DNA of 31,648 nt from positions 1-31,648 of the forward strand of contig CBEUVQ010000029.1 of assembly GCA_965546615.1 (NCBI GenBank), written 5' to 3'. This stretch comes from CBEUVQ01 sp965546615. Lineage in GTDB: Bacteria > Bacillota > Desulfotomaculia > Desulfotomaculales > Desulfohalotomaculaceae. Positions 24,055-31,648 of this stretch are shown here, one piece after another (position 1 is the first letter of the stretch; each line of letters opens with the position of its first letter). Under the pieces are notes generated by a model. It searched no databases, was not told the origin of the DNA, and saw nothing but the letters and a program-made list of their open reading frames with translations. A program made the position numbers and the translations under genes.

Positions 24055-24108
24055 ACCCCCTATTACTATTACTAGCAAATTAAATAATAAAATTTAAGGA
24101 GATTTCTT
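24039..24108 (+). other. oriC basal unwinding element: DnaA boxes, C-run, DnaA-trios, AT-rich DNA
   Basis: A DnaA box ATATCCACA (24039-24047, one mismatch to TTATCCACA) is followed by a degenerate second box ATAATCACA (24047-24055) and the C-run CCCCC (24056-24060). Then come five tandem triplets CTA-TTA-CTA-TTA-CTA (24060-24074). The complementary strand reads 3'-GAT-AAT-GAT-AAT-GAT-5', the DnaA-trio pattern of established origins. An AT-rich stretch with the dnaN ribosome binding site follows. Order and spacing match the Bacillus subtilis-type unwinding module between dnaA and dnaN. The rest of the 245-base gap (23866-24038) is AT-rich and contains no gene. Confidence 0.75.
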
Positions 24109-24110
24109 TT

Positions 24111-25211
24111 ATGAAAATAACCACTGTAAAAGAAAATCTTTCGTACGGAGTCCAAATCGTTCAAAAAGCAGTTTCTTCTAAAAACCCGCTGCCGGTTTTA
24201 ACGGGCATACTTTTTAAGACGGAAGGTAATACACTTAAATTGACAGCCACTGATTTAGAAGTAGGTATAGAATGCCATGTTCCGGTTACAACTATTGAAG
24301 AAGGTGCAGTAGTAATTCCGGCAAAGTACATTACTGAAATAGTGCGCAAATTACCGGATGTACCGATTGATATGACTTCTGATGATCAAAATAACATCGT
24401 TACAATCAAATACAACACTTCCGAAGCTATGTTAAACGGGTTTAATGTTGATGAATTCCCTGCTTTTCCTAAAGTAGAAAGTGAAATTAATTTTAATCTT
24501 TCAGCACAAGAACTAAAAGAAATGCTCAAAAAAGTGATTTTTGCAGCAAGTGTTGATGAAAACCGACCGGTGTTTACTGGAATACTGTTTGAGATTAAAG
24601 ATAACGTATTAACATTAGTGGCTACAGACACTCATCGTTTGGCTTTAAAAAATCTAAATTTAAATAAAACATTATCTTCTGTGAAAGCAATCATTCCCAG
24701 CAGAACTTTAAGTGAATTAATCAGAATTATCGGCAGTACAGACGACACAATCAGTATAACTATCGGAGAAAGCCAAGCGTTATTTAAGCTAAAAGACATA
24801 ACACTTGTTTCCCGATTAATTGAAGGTCAGTTTCCTGCATATGAACAGGTAATTCCATCAGAACATAAGTCCAGAGTAAGAGTAAAAGTAAAAGAACTGC
24901 TGGATTCAACCGAAAGAGCTGCCCTGTTGACCAGAAGCGGCAGTCAAATTATCAAGCTCAATGTGCAGCAAGATTTGCTGACAATAACAGCAAATACAGA
25001 AATCGGGGGCATTCATGAAGAAATTAAAGTTTATTTGGAAGGCGACCCGATGCAGGTAGCATTTAATGCAGTGTACTTAACAGATGTATTGAGAGTGTTA
25101 GATCAAGAGGAAATCTATTTTGAATTGAACGGTCCACTAAGTCCGGGGGTAATTAAGCCAATTAATCAAAATGATTATTTATCGCTTATTCTGCCTGTGC
25201 GTACTGTTTAG
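24111..25211 (+). CDS. dnaN: DNA polymerase III beta subunit (sliding clamp)
   Basis: This 366-residue ring-forming clamp tethers DNA polymerase to DNA and recruits many factors. Three homologous domains (about 1-120, 125-245 and 250-366) are recognisable, including LPVLTGILFKTEGNTLKLTATDLEVG (LPVLTGILFK, LTATDLEVG), the middle RPVFTGILFEI and VATDTHRLAL. The C-terminal LSLILPVRTV ends in the normal clamp tail with its hydrophobic cleft (LPVRTV; MPVRL in others). The ATG has AAGGAG. It is first in dnaN-yaaA-recF-remB. Confidence 0.98.
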   Translation: MKITTVKENLSYGVQIVQKAVSSKNPLPVLTGILFKTEGNTLKLTATDLEVGIECHVPVTTIEEGAVVIPAKYITEIVRKLPDVPIDMTSDDQNNIVTIKYNTSEAMLNGFNVDEFPAFPKVESEINFNLSAQELKEMLKKVIFAASVDENRPVFTGILFEIKDNVLTLVATDTHRLALKNLNLNKTLSSVKAIIPSRTLSELIRIIGSTDDTISITIGESQALFKLKDITLVSRLIEGQFPAYEQVIPSEHKSRVRVKVKELLDSTERAALLTRSGSQIIKLNVQQDLLTITANTEIGGIHEEIKVYLEGDPMQVAFNAVYLTDVLRVLDQEEIYFELNGPLSPGVIKPINQNDYLSLILPVRTV

Positions 25212-25222
25212 AGGTGATCACT

Positions 25223-25435
25223 TTGGTAAAAGAAGTGCCGATTAAAGATATAATCAAACTCGATCAATTTTTAAAATTGGTCGGTATTGCGTCAACCGGT
25301 GGCCAGAGTAAGATATTTATTCAAACAAACAAAGTAAAAGTAAACGGAGAAACAGAAAATCGCAGGGGAAGAAAAATTAAACCAGGTGATTTAATTGAAA
25401 TTGACGACTTTGGTAAATACAAAGTCATAAGTTAA
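25223..25435 (+). CDS. yaaA: S4-domain RNA-binding protein YaaA
   Basis: This 70-residue S4-domain protein has the typical IKLDQFLKLVGIASTGGQSKIFI (LDQFLKLVG, STGGQSKIFI) recognition region, then VNGETENRRGRKIKPGDLIEI (NRRGRKIKPGD). The Bacillus homologue at this position takes part in 50S subunit biogenesis. The start is a TTG at 25223 with AGAGGTGA upstream; a GTG at 25214 in the same frame lies inside that site and is not preferred. The dnaN stop is 11 bases upstream, and recF starts 12 bases after its stop. Confidence 0.92.
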   Translation: MVKEVPIKDIIKLDQFLKLVGIASTGGQSKIFIQTNKVKVNGETENRRGRKIKPGDLIEIDDFGKYKVIS

Positions 25436-25447
25436 GAGGTGTCCTGA

Positions 25448-26557
25448 TTGCGAATTTTAAAAATCAGGGCGAATATGTTTCGCAATTATCAACAGGTAGA
25501 AATAACCCCTCATGAAAATCTGAATATAATTATCGGCAAAAATGCTCAAGGAAAAACAAATTTACTGGAAGCGATTTTTTTTAATATCCACGGCTGCTCT
25601 TTTCGCGCTGCAAATGACAAAGATATAATTAACTGGCAGCATGACGGCTGTAATGTAACCACATTTATGGAAAATAATGGTTATAAATGGAAGCAAACGG
25701 TTGCTTTTCATAAAAGCGGCGTTAAAAAATTTTTTATTAACGGCGTAGAAAAGAAAAAGAAAGACTTAAATTCATTAGGGGTAGTATTATTTACTCCTGA
25801 TGATTTAGCTTTAATAAAAAATTCACCTGCGGTAAGAAGAAAATTTTTAGATCAGGAAGTTGGTTCTTTTTACAATACATATACTGATTTAATTTCGAAG
25901 TACAATAAAATTGTTAATCAACGCAATCATTTATTAAAAAGTATCAGAGCAGGCAAAGAAAGTGCTTTACTGCTTGATGTTTACAATCAACAGCTTGTCG
26001 ATAATGGGACAAGCGTTTTATTGTTGAGATTAGAAATTTTAAAAAAGCTGGCAATAATAGTAAAAAAATGGTATTATAAATTGACTGACAATAAAGAAAA
26101 ACTTGATTTAAAGTATTTATCTTCGCTTAAAATTGAAGCGCAGGCTGATGAAAAATCCTTAAAAAGAAGGTTTTATCAAGTTTTAAACGAAATACAGAGT
26201 GATGAAATTAAGCGGTGCCAAACTTTGGTCGGTCCGCATCGCGATGACATCCATTTTTTTATTGACGATAAAAATGCCAGAAGCTTTGGTTCTCAAGGAC
26301 AGCAAAGAACTATCGTATTAAGTTTGAAATTGGCATTGATGACGCTTTACAATAAAGAGTTTAATACCAACCCGATTGTATTATTAGATGATGTACTGTT
26401 TGAATTAGATCAGGTAAGACAAAAAATGCTTTTGGATAAAATCAATAATGGTATTCAAACTTTTATTACCGCCAACCAGTTCAATGAGCAAATATTAACA
26501 GATAAAAAATACAAATTATTTAAAATTGAAAACGGTTGTTTTACTTTATTCAAGTAA
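25448..26557 (+). CDS. recF: DNA replication and repair protein RecF
   Basis: This 369-residue SMC-like ABC ATPase helps load RecA at gaps with RecO and RecR. Walker A IIGKNAQGKTNLLEAI (about 28-43), the ABC signature SFGSQGQQRT (about 278-287) and Walker B PIVLLDDVLFELD (about 307-319) are intact. A central coiled-coil arm (about 140-230) includes KYNKIVNQRNHLLK. The start is a TTG at 25448-25450 with AGAGGTG upstream. It follows yaaA in the dnaN operon; remB starts 18 bases later. Confidence 0.97.
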   Translation: MRILKIRANMFRNYQQVEITPHENLNIIIGKNAQGKTNLLEAIFFNIHGCSFRAANDKDIINWQHDGCNVTTFMENNGYKWKQTVAFHKSGVKKFFINGVEKKKKDLNSLGVVLFTPDDLALIKNSPAVRRKFLDQEVGSFYNTYTDLISKYNKIVNQRNHLLKSIRAGKESALLLDVYNQQLVDNGTSVLLLRLEILKKLAIIVKKWYYKLTDNKEKLDLKYLSSLKIEAQADEKSLKRRFYQVLNEIQSDEIKRCQTLVGPHRDDIHFFIDDKNARSFGSQGQQRTIVLSLKLALMTLYNKEFNTNPIVLLDDVLFELDQVRQKMLLDKINNGIQTFITANQFNEQILTDKKYKLFKIENGCFTLFK

Positions 26558-26575
26558 CCAAGGAGGGAGATTGAA

Positions 26576-26833
26576 ATGTTTCTCCATTTAGGCGGTGATG
26601 TAATGGTGCTAAAAAAAGACATCATTGCAATTTTGGACACAAAAACCAAGCAAGCATCAGCAACCAGAGATTTTTTGGAAATTGCCAAAGATGAAGGTTT
26701 TATTAATTCAATATCCGATGAAGAAAAAGAGAAAACTTTTGTAATTACTTCAAAAGAAGTATTCTTATCACCTATTTCATGCAATACTTTAAAGAAACGT
26801 TCGGATAATGCATTATCAATGGATGATGAATAA
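26576..26833 (+). CDS. remB: Extracellular matrix regulator RemB-like (DUF370)
   Basis: This 85-residue protein has the DUF370 core MFLHLGGDVMVLKKDIIAILD (MFLHLGGDVMVLKKDI), then KTFVITSKEVFLSPISCNTLKKR (FVITSKEVFLSPIS, TLKKR), matching RemB/YaaB encoded after recF in Bacillus. RemA and RemB were identified as activators of biofilm matrix genes in B. subtilis; whether that role holds in this organism is unknown. The ATG has AGGAGGGAGA. It is last in the dnaN-recF operon and is followed by a strong terminator. Confidence 0.93.
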   Translation: MFLHLGGDVMVLKKDIIAILDTKTKQASATRDFLEIAKDEGFINSISDEEKEKTFVITSKEVFLSPISCNTLKKRSDNALSMDDE

Positions 26834-26836
26834 AAG

Positions 26837-26865
26837 TAACCGTGACAGTCACGGTTATTTTTATT
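26837..26865 (+). terminator. Terminator of dnaN-yaaA-recF-remB
   Basis: A 10-bp inverted repeat TAACCGTGAC (26837-26846) / GTCACGGTTA (26848-26857), folding with a short loop, is followed by TTTTTATT. It begins three bases after the remB stop. Confidence 0.9.
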
Positions 26866-26889
26866 CAAACGAGGTGCGGAGGGTATAAC

Positions 26890-26919
26890 TTGAGCTGATA
26901 AAATTTATTATGGTATAAT
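26890..26919 (+). promoter_or_regulatory. gyrB promoter with extended -10
   Basis: TTGAGC (26890-26895) and TATAAT (26914-26919) are 18 bases apart, with TGG before the -10 (TGGTATAAT, an extended -10 element). Transcription would start near 26926, giving a short leader before the gyrB ATG at 26950. It follows the remB terminator directly, so gyrBA is an independent unit. Confidence 0.7.
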
Positions 26920-26949
26920 ATGGTTCTGAATGATTATATGGAGGTTACT

Positions 26950-28863
26950 ATGACTAACCAAACAAACACCAATGCTCACTATGGAGCTGAAGAAATACAA
27001 GTTTTAGAAGGTTTGGAAGCAGTAAGAAAGCGTCCCGGCATGTATATTGGCAGTACCAGCAGCAAAGGTCTGCATCATTTGGTTTATGAAGTGCTTGACA
27101 ACAGTATTGATGAAGCACTGGCAGGATATTGCGACAGTATCATTGTTGAGATAAACGAAGATAATTCAGTAACAGTTATTGATAACGGCCGGGGAATTCC
27201 TGTTGATATTCATCCCAAGATTGGTAAACCGGCAGTAGAAGTAGTATTAACGATATTACACGCCGGCGGTAAATTTGGCGGCGGTGGATATAAAGTTTCC
27301 GGCGGTTTGCACGGCGTTGGTGTATCGGTGGTAAATGCCCTCTCTGAGTGGTTGGTTGTTGAAGTGCGCAGAGAGGGAAAAATTTACAGACAGCGCTATG
27401 AACGGGGAATTTCGGTGTCTGAATTAGAAATAATTGGCAAATGCAAAGACACCGGTACTAAAGTAACTTTTAAGCCTGATCATTTAATTTTTGAGGAATT
27501 AGAATATAGTTTTGATACAATTCTTCAACGGGTAAAGGAGCTTGCATACTTAAATCGCGGAATAAAAATAACTTTAAAAGATAAACGTGACGGTAAAGAA
27601 AATACTTTTCAATATAACGGCGGAATTAAAGATTTTGTAAAGCATTTAAACAAAAATAAAAATATTATCAACGCTAAGCCGATTTATTTTAACGGCATGA
27701 AAGATAATGTCCTTGTAGAATTGGCTATTCAATATACCGACGCTTACAGCGAAAATCTTTTATCTTATGCTAACAACATCAGAACAACGGACGGCGGTAC
27801 TCATGAGGTGGGTTTAAAAACTGCGCTCACCAGAGTGTTTAACGACTACGCCCGTAAACACAATTTGTTAAAGGCCAATCAAAATAATCTTTTAGGTGAG
27901 GATATTCGGGAAGGAATGACAGCTGTAATCAGTGTCAAAGTTACTGATCCTCAATTTGAAGGCCAAACAAAAGCAAAATTAGGCAACAGTGAAGTAAGAA
28001 GTATTGTTGATTCTTTTACTACTGAAAGTTTAAATATTTACTTAGAAGAAAACCCTTCAGTTTCCAAAAAAATTATTGAAAAATCTATTGCAGCTGCCAG
28101 GGCAAGAGAAGCGGCCCGTAATGCCCGCGAATTAACAAGAAGAAAAAGTGCACTGGAAAGCAACACATTACCGGGTAAGCTTGCGGACTGCTCAGATAAA
28201 AACCCTGCTGTTTCAGAATTGTACCTTGTAGAAGGTGATTCTGCAGGCGGTTCGGCTAAACAAGGACGCGACCGCCGCTTTCAAGCCATTCTTCCTCTGA
28301 GAGGAAAAATTTTGAATGTAGAAAAATCACGCTTAGATAAAATATTAAGCAACGAAGAAATCAGAGCGATGATTACTGCCATAGGTGCCGGCATCAGCGA
28401 TGACTTTGATTTGGCCAAAGCTCGTTATCATAAAATTATTATTATGACTGATGCTGACGTCGACGGTGCTCATATCCGCACTCTTTTGTTAACATTCTTT
28501 TACAGATATATGAGACCGGTAATTGAAAGCGGCTATTTATTTATAGCCCAACCACCTTTATACAAAGTTAAAAAAGGTAAAACAGAGCATTATTGTTACT
28601 CTGATCAAGAATTAGAAAAACTGTTAACCAGAATTGGTCGTAACGGCATATCAATTCAACGATATAAAGGTTTGGGCGAAATGAACGCCGATCAATTATG
28701 GGAAACTACAATGAATCCTGACAGCCGTACTTTGCTGCAGGTGGATTTAAAAGACGCGGTAGAAGCAGATAATTTATTTACAATGCTGATGGGTGACAAA
28801 GTAGAGCCGCGAAGAGAATTTATTCATGAAAATGCAAAAGAAGTAAGAAATCTGGATATATAA
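26950..28863 (+). CDS. gyrB: DNA gyrase subunit B
   Basis: This 637-residue subunit is the ATPase of the type IIA topoisomerase that introduces negative supercoils. The GHKL ATPase has NSIDEALAGYCD (Asn and Glu catalytic region), DNGRGIPVDIHPKIGKPAVEVVLTILHAGGKF (NGRGIPVDIHP, LHAGGKF), and GGLHGVGVSVVNALS. The TOPRIM domain contains EGDSAGGSAKQGRDRRFQAILPLRGKILNVEK (EGDSAGGSAKQGR, PLRGKILNVEK) and DADVDGAHIRTLL. The C-terminus has QRYKGLGEMNADQLWETTM (RYKGLGEMNADQLWET). The chosen ATG has GGAGG. A longer ORF starts 30 bases upstream and is rejected. Thirty-four bases separate it from gyrA. Confidence 0.98.
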   Translation: MTNQTNTNAHYGAEEIQVLEGLEAVRKRPGMYIGSTSSKGLHHLVYEVLDNSIDEALAGYCDSIIVEINEDNSVTVIDNGRGIPVDIHPKIGKPAVEVVLTILHAGGKFGGGGYKVSGGLHGVGVSVVNALSEWLVVEVRREGKIYRQRYERGISVSELEIIGKCKDTGTKVTFKPDHLIFEELEYSFDTILQRVKELAYLNRGIKITLKDKRDGKENTFQYNGGIKDFVKHLNKNKNIINAKPIYFNGMKDNVLVELAIQYTDAYSENLLSYANNIRTTDGGTHEVGLKTALTRVFNDYARKHNLLKANQNNLLGEDIREGMTAVISVKVTDPQFEGQTKAKLGNSEVRSIVDSFTTESLNIYLEENPSVSKKIIEKSIAAARAREAARNARELTRRKSALESNTLPGKLADCSDKNPAVSELYLVEGDSAGGSAKQGRDRRFQAILPLRGKILNVEKSRLDKILSNEEIRAMITAIGAGISDDFDLAKARYHKIIIMTDADVDGAHIRTLLLTFFYRYMRPVIESGYLFIAQPPLYKVKKGKTEHYCYSDQELEKLLTRIGRNGISIQRYKGLGEMNADQLWETTMNPDSRTLLQVDLKDAVEADNLFTMLMGDKVEPRREFIHENAKEVRNLDI

Positions 28864-28897
28864 ACGATTTGTTTTTAAATAATTATGAGGTGAAAAA

Positions 28898-31342
28898 ATG
28901 CCTGAAATAACCGGAAAAGTCGTTCCTGTTGATATCAACAAGGAAATGCGCCAGTCTTATTTAGATTATGCGATGAGCGTTATTGTTGGAAGAGCTCTGC
29001 CTGATGTGCGTGACGGATTAAAACCGGTGCACCGCCGGATTTTATTCGGCATGCATGAAATTGGTTTGACGCCTGACAAGGGGTATCGAAAGTGTGCAAA
29101 CATCGTAGGTAAAGTAATGTCTGATTTTCACCCCCATGGTGATGCGGCCATTTATGATACCTTGGTAAGGTTAGCCCAAGATTTTTCTATTCGCTATCCT
29201 TTGGTTGACGGTCACGGTAACTTTGGTACCGTTGACGGCGACTCGGCGGCGGCAATGCGTTATACCGAAGCGCGCCTGGCCAAAATTGCTTTGGAAATGC
29301 TTCGGGACATTGATAAAAACACTGTTGATTTCATTCCTAACTATGACGGACGAACAAAAGAACCGACAGTGCTGCCATCACGACTGCCTAATTTATTAGT
29401 CAACGGTTCCGCCGGTATCGCTGTCGGTATGGCCACCAATATACCGCCGCACAATTTAGGAGAAGTTATCAGCGGTATAAAGCTGCTGATTAAAAACCCC
29501 GATGTCAGTATTGACGAATTGATGAAAGTGATTAAAGGACCTGATTTCCCTACCGGTGCAAAAATACTGGGCAGCAGCGGAATTAGGTCTGCTTACCGTA
29601 CCGGCAGGGGATCGGTTAAAATCAGAGCGAAAGCGCAAATTGAAGATATCGGTAAGGGTAAGCAGGCAATCATTGTCACTGAAATACCTTATCAAGTTAA
29701 TAAAGCGCGTTTGGTTAAAAAAATAGCGGAACTGGTTAAAGATAAAAAGATTGACGGTATTACTGATTTAAGGGATGAATCAGACCGTTCCGGTATGCGT
29801 ATAGTTATTGAATTGCGCCGCGATATAAATGCTAATGTTATCTTAAATCAGCTGTATAAACACACCCAATTACAGGAAAGTTTTGGGGTAATTATGCTGG
29901 CATTGGTAAACGGACAACCGCGGGTATTAAATCTTAAAGAAATATTATTTTATTATCTGGAACATCAAAAAGATGTAATCACCCGTCGAACAAAATATGA
30001 GTTAGATAAAGCGGAGGCAAGGGCTCATATTGTTGAAGGGCTGCGTATTGCGGTAGCAAACATTGATGATGTTGTACAAATTATCAGATCTTCAAAAAAT
30101 ACTCAGCAGGCAAAAGAACGTTTGATTGAACGCTTTGTTTTAAGCGAGAAACAAGCAGATGCAATTGTAGAGATGCGGCTGCGCAGCTTGACAGGTTTGG
30201 AAATAGAGAAATTAGAGGCTGAATACAAAGAGCTGCTGGAGAGAATTGCTTATTTAAAATCTGTATTGGCAGATGAAAAAATGGTTTTAGGCATTATTGA
30301 TAAAGAAATAACTGATGTTCAAAAGAAATTTAATGACAAGCGCCGTACCGAAATTACTGAAGACGATATCGAATTAGAAGATATTGACTTAATTCCGGAA
30401 GAAGACGTTGTTATTACATTGACAAATTACGGGTATATAAAACGCACACCGCTGGATACATACCGCAGCCAAAGACGAGGGGGCCGTGGTATAACAGCAA
30501 TGGGAACTAAAGAGGAAGATGCTGTAAATCATGTATTTACAACAACTTCGCATCACTATATTTTGTTTTTTACCAACAAAGGTAAAGTGTATCGTTTAAG
30601 AGCTCATGAAATTCCGGAATCAGGAAGACAAGCAAAAGGAACTGCTATCGTTAATTTAATTAACATTGAAAGCGATGAACTCATTAATGCGGTGATACCG
30701 GTTAAAGATTTTGATGAAAAACATTATTTGTTTATGTGTACCGGTCATGGTATTGTCAAAAAGACAGAATTAAGTGAGTACAATACATCCCGAAGAGACG
30801 GTATTATTGCCATTAACCTTGATGAAGGCGACAATTTAGTAAATGTTTTACTTACCCATGGCAATGAAGAAATAATTTTGGGCACTAAAAAAGGTTTAGC
30901 AATTAGGTTTCCGGAAGCTGACGTAAGGGCGATGGGCCGGGCTTCCAGAGGTGTAAAAGGAATTAGCCTGAGTAATGATGATTTGGTTATCGGCATTGAT
31001 CGGGTTAAAGAAGACAGTTATATGCTGGTGGTAACGGAAAACGGTTTTGGTAAACGTACCGCCGTTGATGAATACCGACTGCAATCCAGAGCCGGCAAAG
31101 GAATTATCAACATCAAGACGAATGAACGCAATGGTTCGGCAGTGGCACTGCATATTGTTAAAGAGGACGATGAAATATTACTGGTCAGTGCAGAGGGTGT
31201 AATAATCAGATTGGAAACCAAATATATACCGGTAATGGGACGCTCAACACAAGGTGTTACATTGATGCGGTTAGGTGATAATGATAAAGTTGTTGCCATG
31301 ACTAAATTTCATGCCGAAACAAAAGAAATTAACCCTAAATAA
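28898..31342 (+). CDS. gyrA: DNA gyrase subunit A
   Basis: This 814-residue DNA-cleaving subunit has catalytic Tyr122 in AAAMRYTEARL, matching Escherichia coli numbering. The quinolone-binding stretch reads HPHGDAAIYD (78-87), with Ala83 where many bacteria have Ser and Asp87 retained. The C-terminal beta-pinwheel carries the GyrA box QRRGGRG (in YRSQRRGGRGITAMG, about 525-540), which marks gyrase rather than topoisomerase IV. The ATG has AGGTGA. It is probably co-transcribed with gyrB and is terminated by a hairpin in the following intergenic region. Confidence 0.98.
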   Translation: MPEITGKVVPVDINKEMRQSYLDYAMSVIVGRALPDVRDGLKPVHRRILFGMHEIGLTPDKGYRKCANIVGKVMSDFHPHGDAAIYDTLVRLAQDFSIRYPLVDGHGNFGTVDGDSAAAMRYTEARLAKIALEMLRDIDKNTVDFIPNYDGRTKEPTVLPSRLPNLLVNGSAGIAVGMATNIPPHNLGEVISGIKLLIKNPDVSIDELMKVIKGPDFPTGAKILGSSGIRSAYRTGRGSVKIRAKAQIEDIGKGKQAIIVTEIPYQVNKARLVKKIAELVKDKKIDGITDLRDESDRSGMRIVIELRRDINANVILNQLYKHTQLQESFGVIMLALVNGQPRVLNLKEILFYYLEHQKDVITRRTKYELDKAEARAHIVEGLRIAVANIDDVVQIIRSSKNTQQAKERLIERFVLSEKQADAIVEMRLRSLTGLEIEKLEAEYKELLERIAYLKSVLADEKMVLGIIDKEITDVQKKFNDKRRTEITEDDIELEDIDLIPEEDVVITLTNYGYIKRTPLDTYRSQRRGGRGITAMGTKEEDAVNHVFTTTSHHYILFFTNKGKVYRLRAHEIPESGRQAKGTAIVNLINIESDELINAVIPVKDFDEKHYLFMCTGHGIVKKTELSEYNTSRRDGIIAINLDEGDNLVNVLLTHGNEEIILGTKKGLAIRFPEADVRAMGRASRGVKGISLSNDDLVIGIDRVKEDSYMLVVTENGFGKRTAVDEYRLQSRAGKGIINIKTNERNGSAVALHIVKEDDEILLVSAEGVIIRLETKYIPVMGRSTQGVTLMRLGDNDKVVAMTKFHAETKEINPK

Positions 31343-31344
31343 CA

Positions 31345-31373
31345 TTGACATAAAAAAATAAACATGGTATATT
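31345..31373 (+). promoter_or_regulatory. rRNA operon promoter P1
   Basis: A perfect TTGACA (31345-31350) and TATATT (31368-31373) are exactly 17 bases apart, with TGG before the -10. Transcription would start near 31380, inside the left arm of the gyrA terminator. Confidence 0.7.
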
Positions 31374-31434
31374 AACACTGCTGTGCTTAAGCATTGATTT
31401 TTGTTTTTGCTTGGTACATGCAGTGTTTTGTTTT
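31374..31434 (+). terminator. gyrA terminator overlapping P1 start
   Basis: AACACTGC (31374-31381) and GCAGTGTT (31420-31427) form the base of an imperfect hairpin that also contains AAGCA/TGCTT pairing, followed by a T-rich tail (TTGTTTTT). It should stop gyrA readthrough. P1 transcripts begin at the end of its left arm and so would lack the full stem. Confidence 0.6.
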
Positions 31435-31463
31435 TCGGGTATAACAAAAAATAAAAATACCTA

Positions 31464-31492
31464 TTGACACAAAGCGATAAAAGTGGTAAACT
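31464..31492 (+). promoter_or_regulatory. rRNA operon promoter P2
   Basis: A perfect TTGACA (31464-31469) and TAAACT (31487-31492) are 17 bases apart, 119 bp downstream of P1. Tandem strong promoters are typical of Firmicute rrn operons. Confidence 0.65.
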
Positions 31493-31648
31493 ACTTTTTG
31501 TCGCCGAAAAGCGGCGGCGGAAGAAAAGGCTTGAGATCCTTGAAAACTGAACAGCAGAGAGATGGATGCAAAGCAAAAAACACAACTCTCGTCAAAACGC
31601 AAAAAGCGTTAAGAAGAGAAAGTAATTCATTGGATAACGAAGAGCTGA
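31493..31648 (+). ncRNA. rRNA operon leader (16S gene starts outside window)
   Basis: The last bases contain GATCCTTGAAAACTGAACAG (31534-31553), matching the anti-termination/box A-like CTTTGAAAACTGAACA found before 16S and 23S genes in Firmicutes. Two small hairpins are also present: CGCCG/CGGCG (31502-31516) and AACGC/GCGTT (31596-31610). No gene is encoded in 31343-31648. The mature 16S sequence (AGAGTTTGATC) has not begun by 31648. Confidence 0.75.

Noticed and set aside
31271..31602. Minus-strand ORFs across the end of gyrA and the rrn promoter region
   Set aside because: They run through the tandem promoters, terminator and rRNA leader, have no ribosome binding site and no recognisable domain.
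1..31648. Search for mobile elements, CRISPR arrays, prophage or defence genes, or an undescribed gene system
   Set aside because: No transposase, repeat array, attachment site or unusual gene cluster was seen. All 33 coding genes belong to known core or conserved families in the normal oriC order.

Overview
This window is the chromosomal replication-origin neighbourhood of an endospore-forming, low-to-moderate GC Firmicute, most likely class Clostridia. Evidence for this is the gene order rpmH-oriC-dnaA-dnaN-yaaA-recF-remB-gyrB-gyrA-rrn, spore-former markers (YyaC, a LonC-type protease, Jag/SpoIIIJ, Soj/Spo0J), strong AGGAGG-type ribosome binding sites, and the DUF951/YybS/YyaC families. I cannot name the genus from sequence alone.

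Layout. Positions 1-22005 lie left of the origin and run almost entirely on the minus strand, away from oriC. Reading outward from the origin, these are rpmH, rnpA, yidD, yidC, jag; mnmE, mnmG, rsmG; parA, parB with two parS sites; DUF554, DUF4446; yyaC (the only plus-strand gene here); a YkvI-like membrane protein; cvpA; an M18 aminopeptidase; DUF951; the rpsF-ssb-rpsR operon; a MazG-like gene and yybS; rplI; lonC; dnaB; purA; and a tRNA-Lys cut by the window start. Positions 22072-24110 hold a bipartite oriC: a DnaA-box cluster upstream of dnaA, and a second element between dnaA and dnaN that looks like the unwinding site (DnaA boxes, C-run, DnaA-trios, AT-rich DNA). Positions 24111-31342 run on the plus strand: dnaN-yaaA-recF-remB, then gyrB and gyrA. 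The last 306 bases hold the gyrA terminator and tandem TTGACA promoters plus the leader of an rRNA operon whose 16S gene begins beyond the window.

The genes form a replication, segregation and translation housekeeping block: initiator (DnaA), clamp (DnaN), helicase (DnaB), SSB, gyrase and RecF; ParA/ParB/parS for segregation; ribosomal proteins L34, L9, S6 and S18; tRNA wobble modification (MnmE/MnmG), 16S methylation (RsmG) and RNase P protein; and membrane insertion (YidC/YidD). No mobile element, CRISPR array, prophage or defence island was seen. I found no undescribed system; the points of interest are regulatory architecture, start codons and a few residues. Several starts were moved from the longest ORF using ribosome binding sites. 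About 14 of 33 genes appear to start with TTG or GTG.
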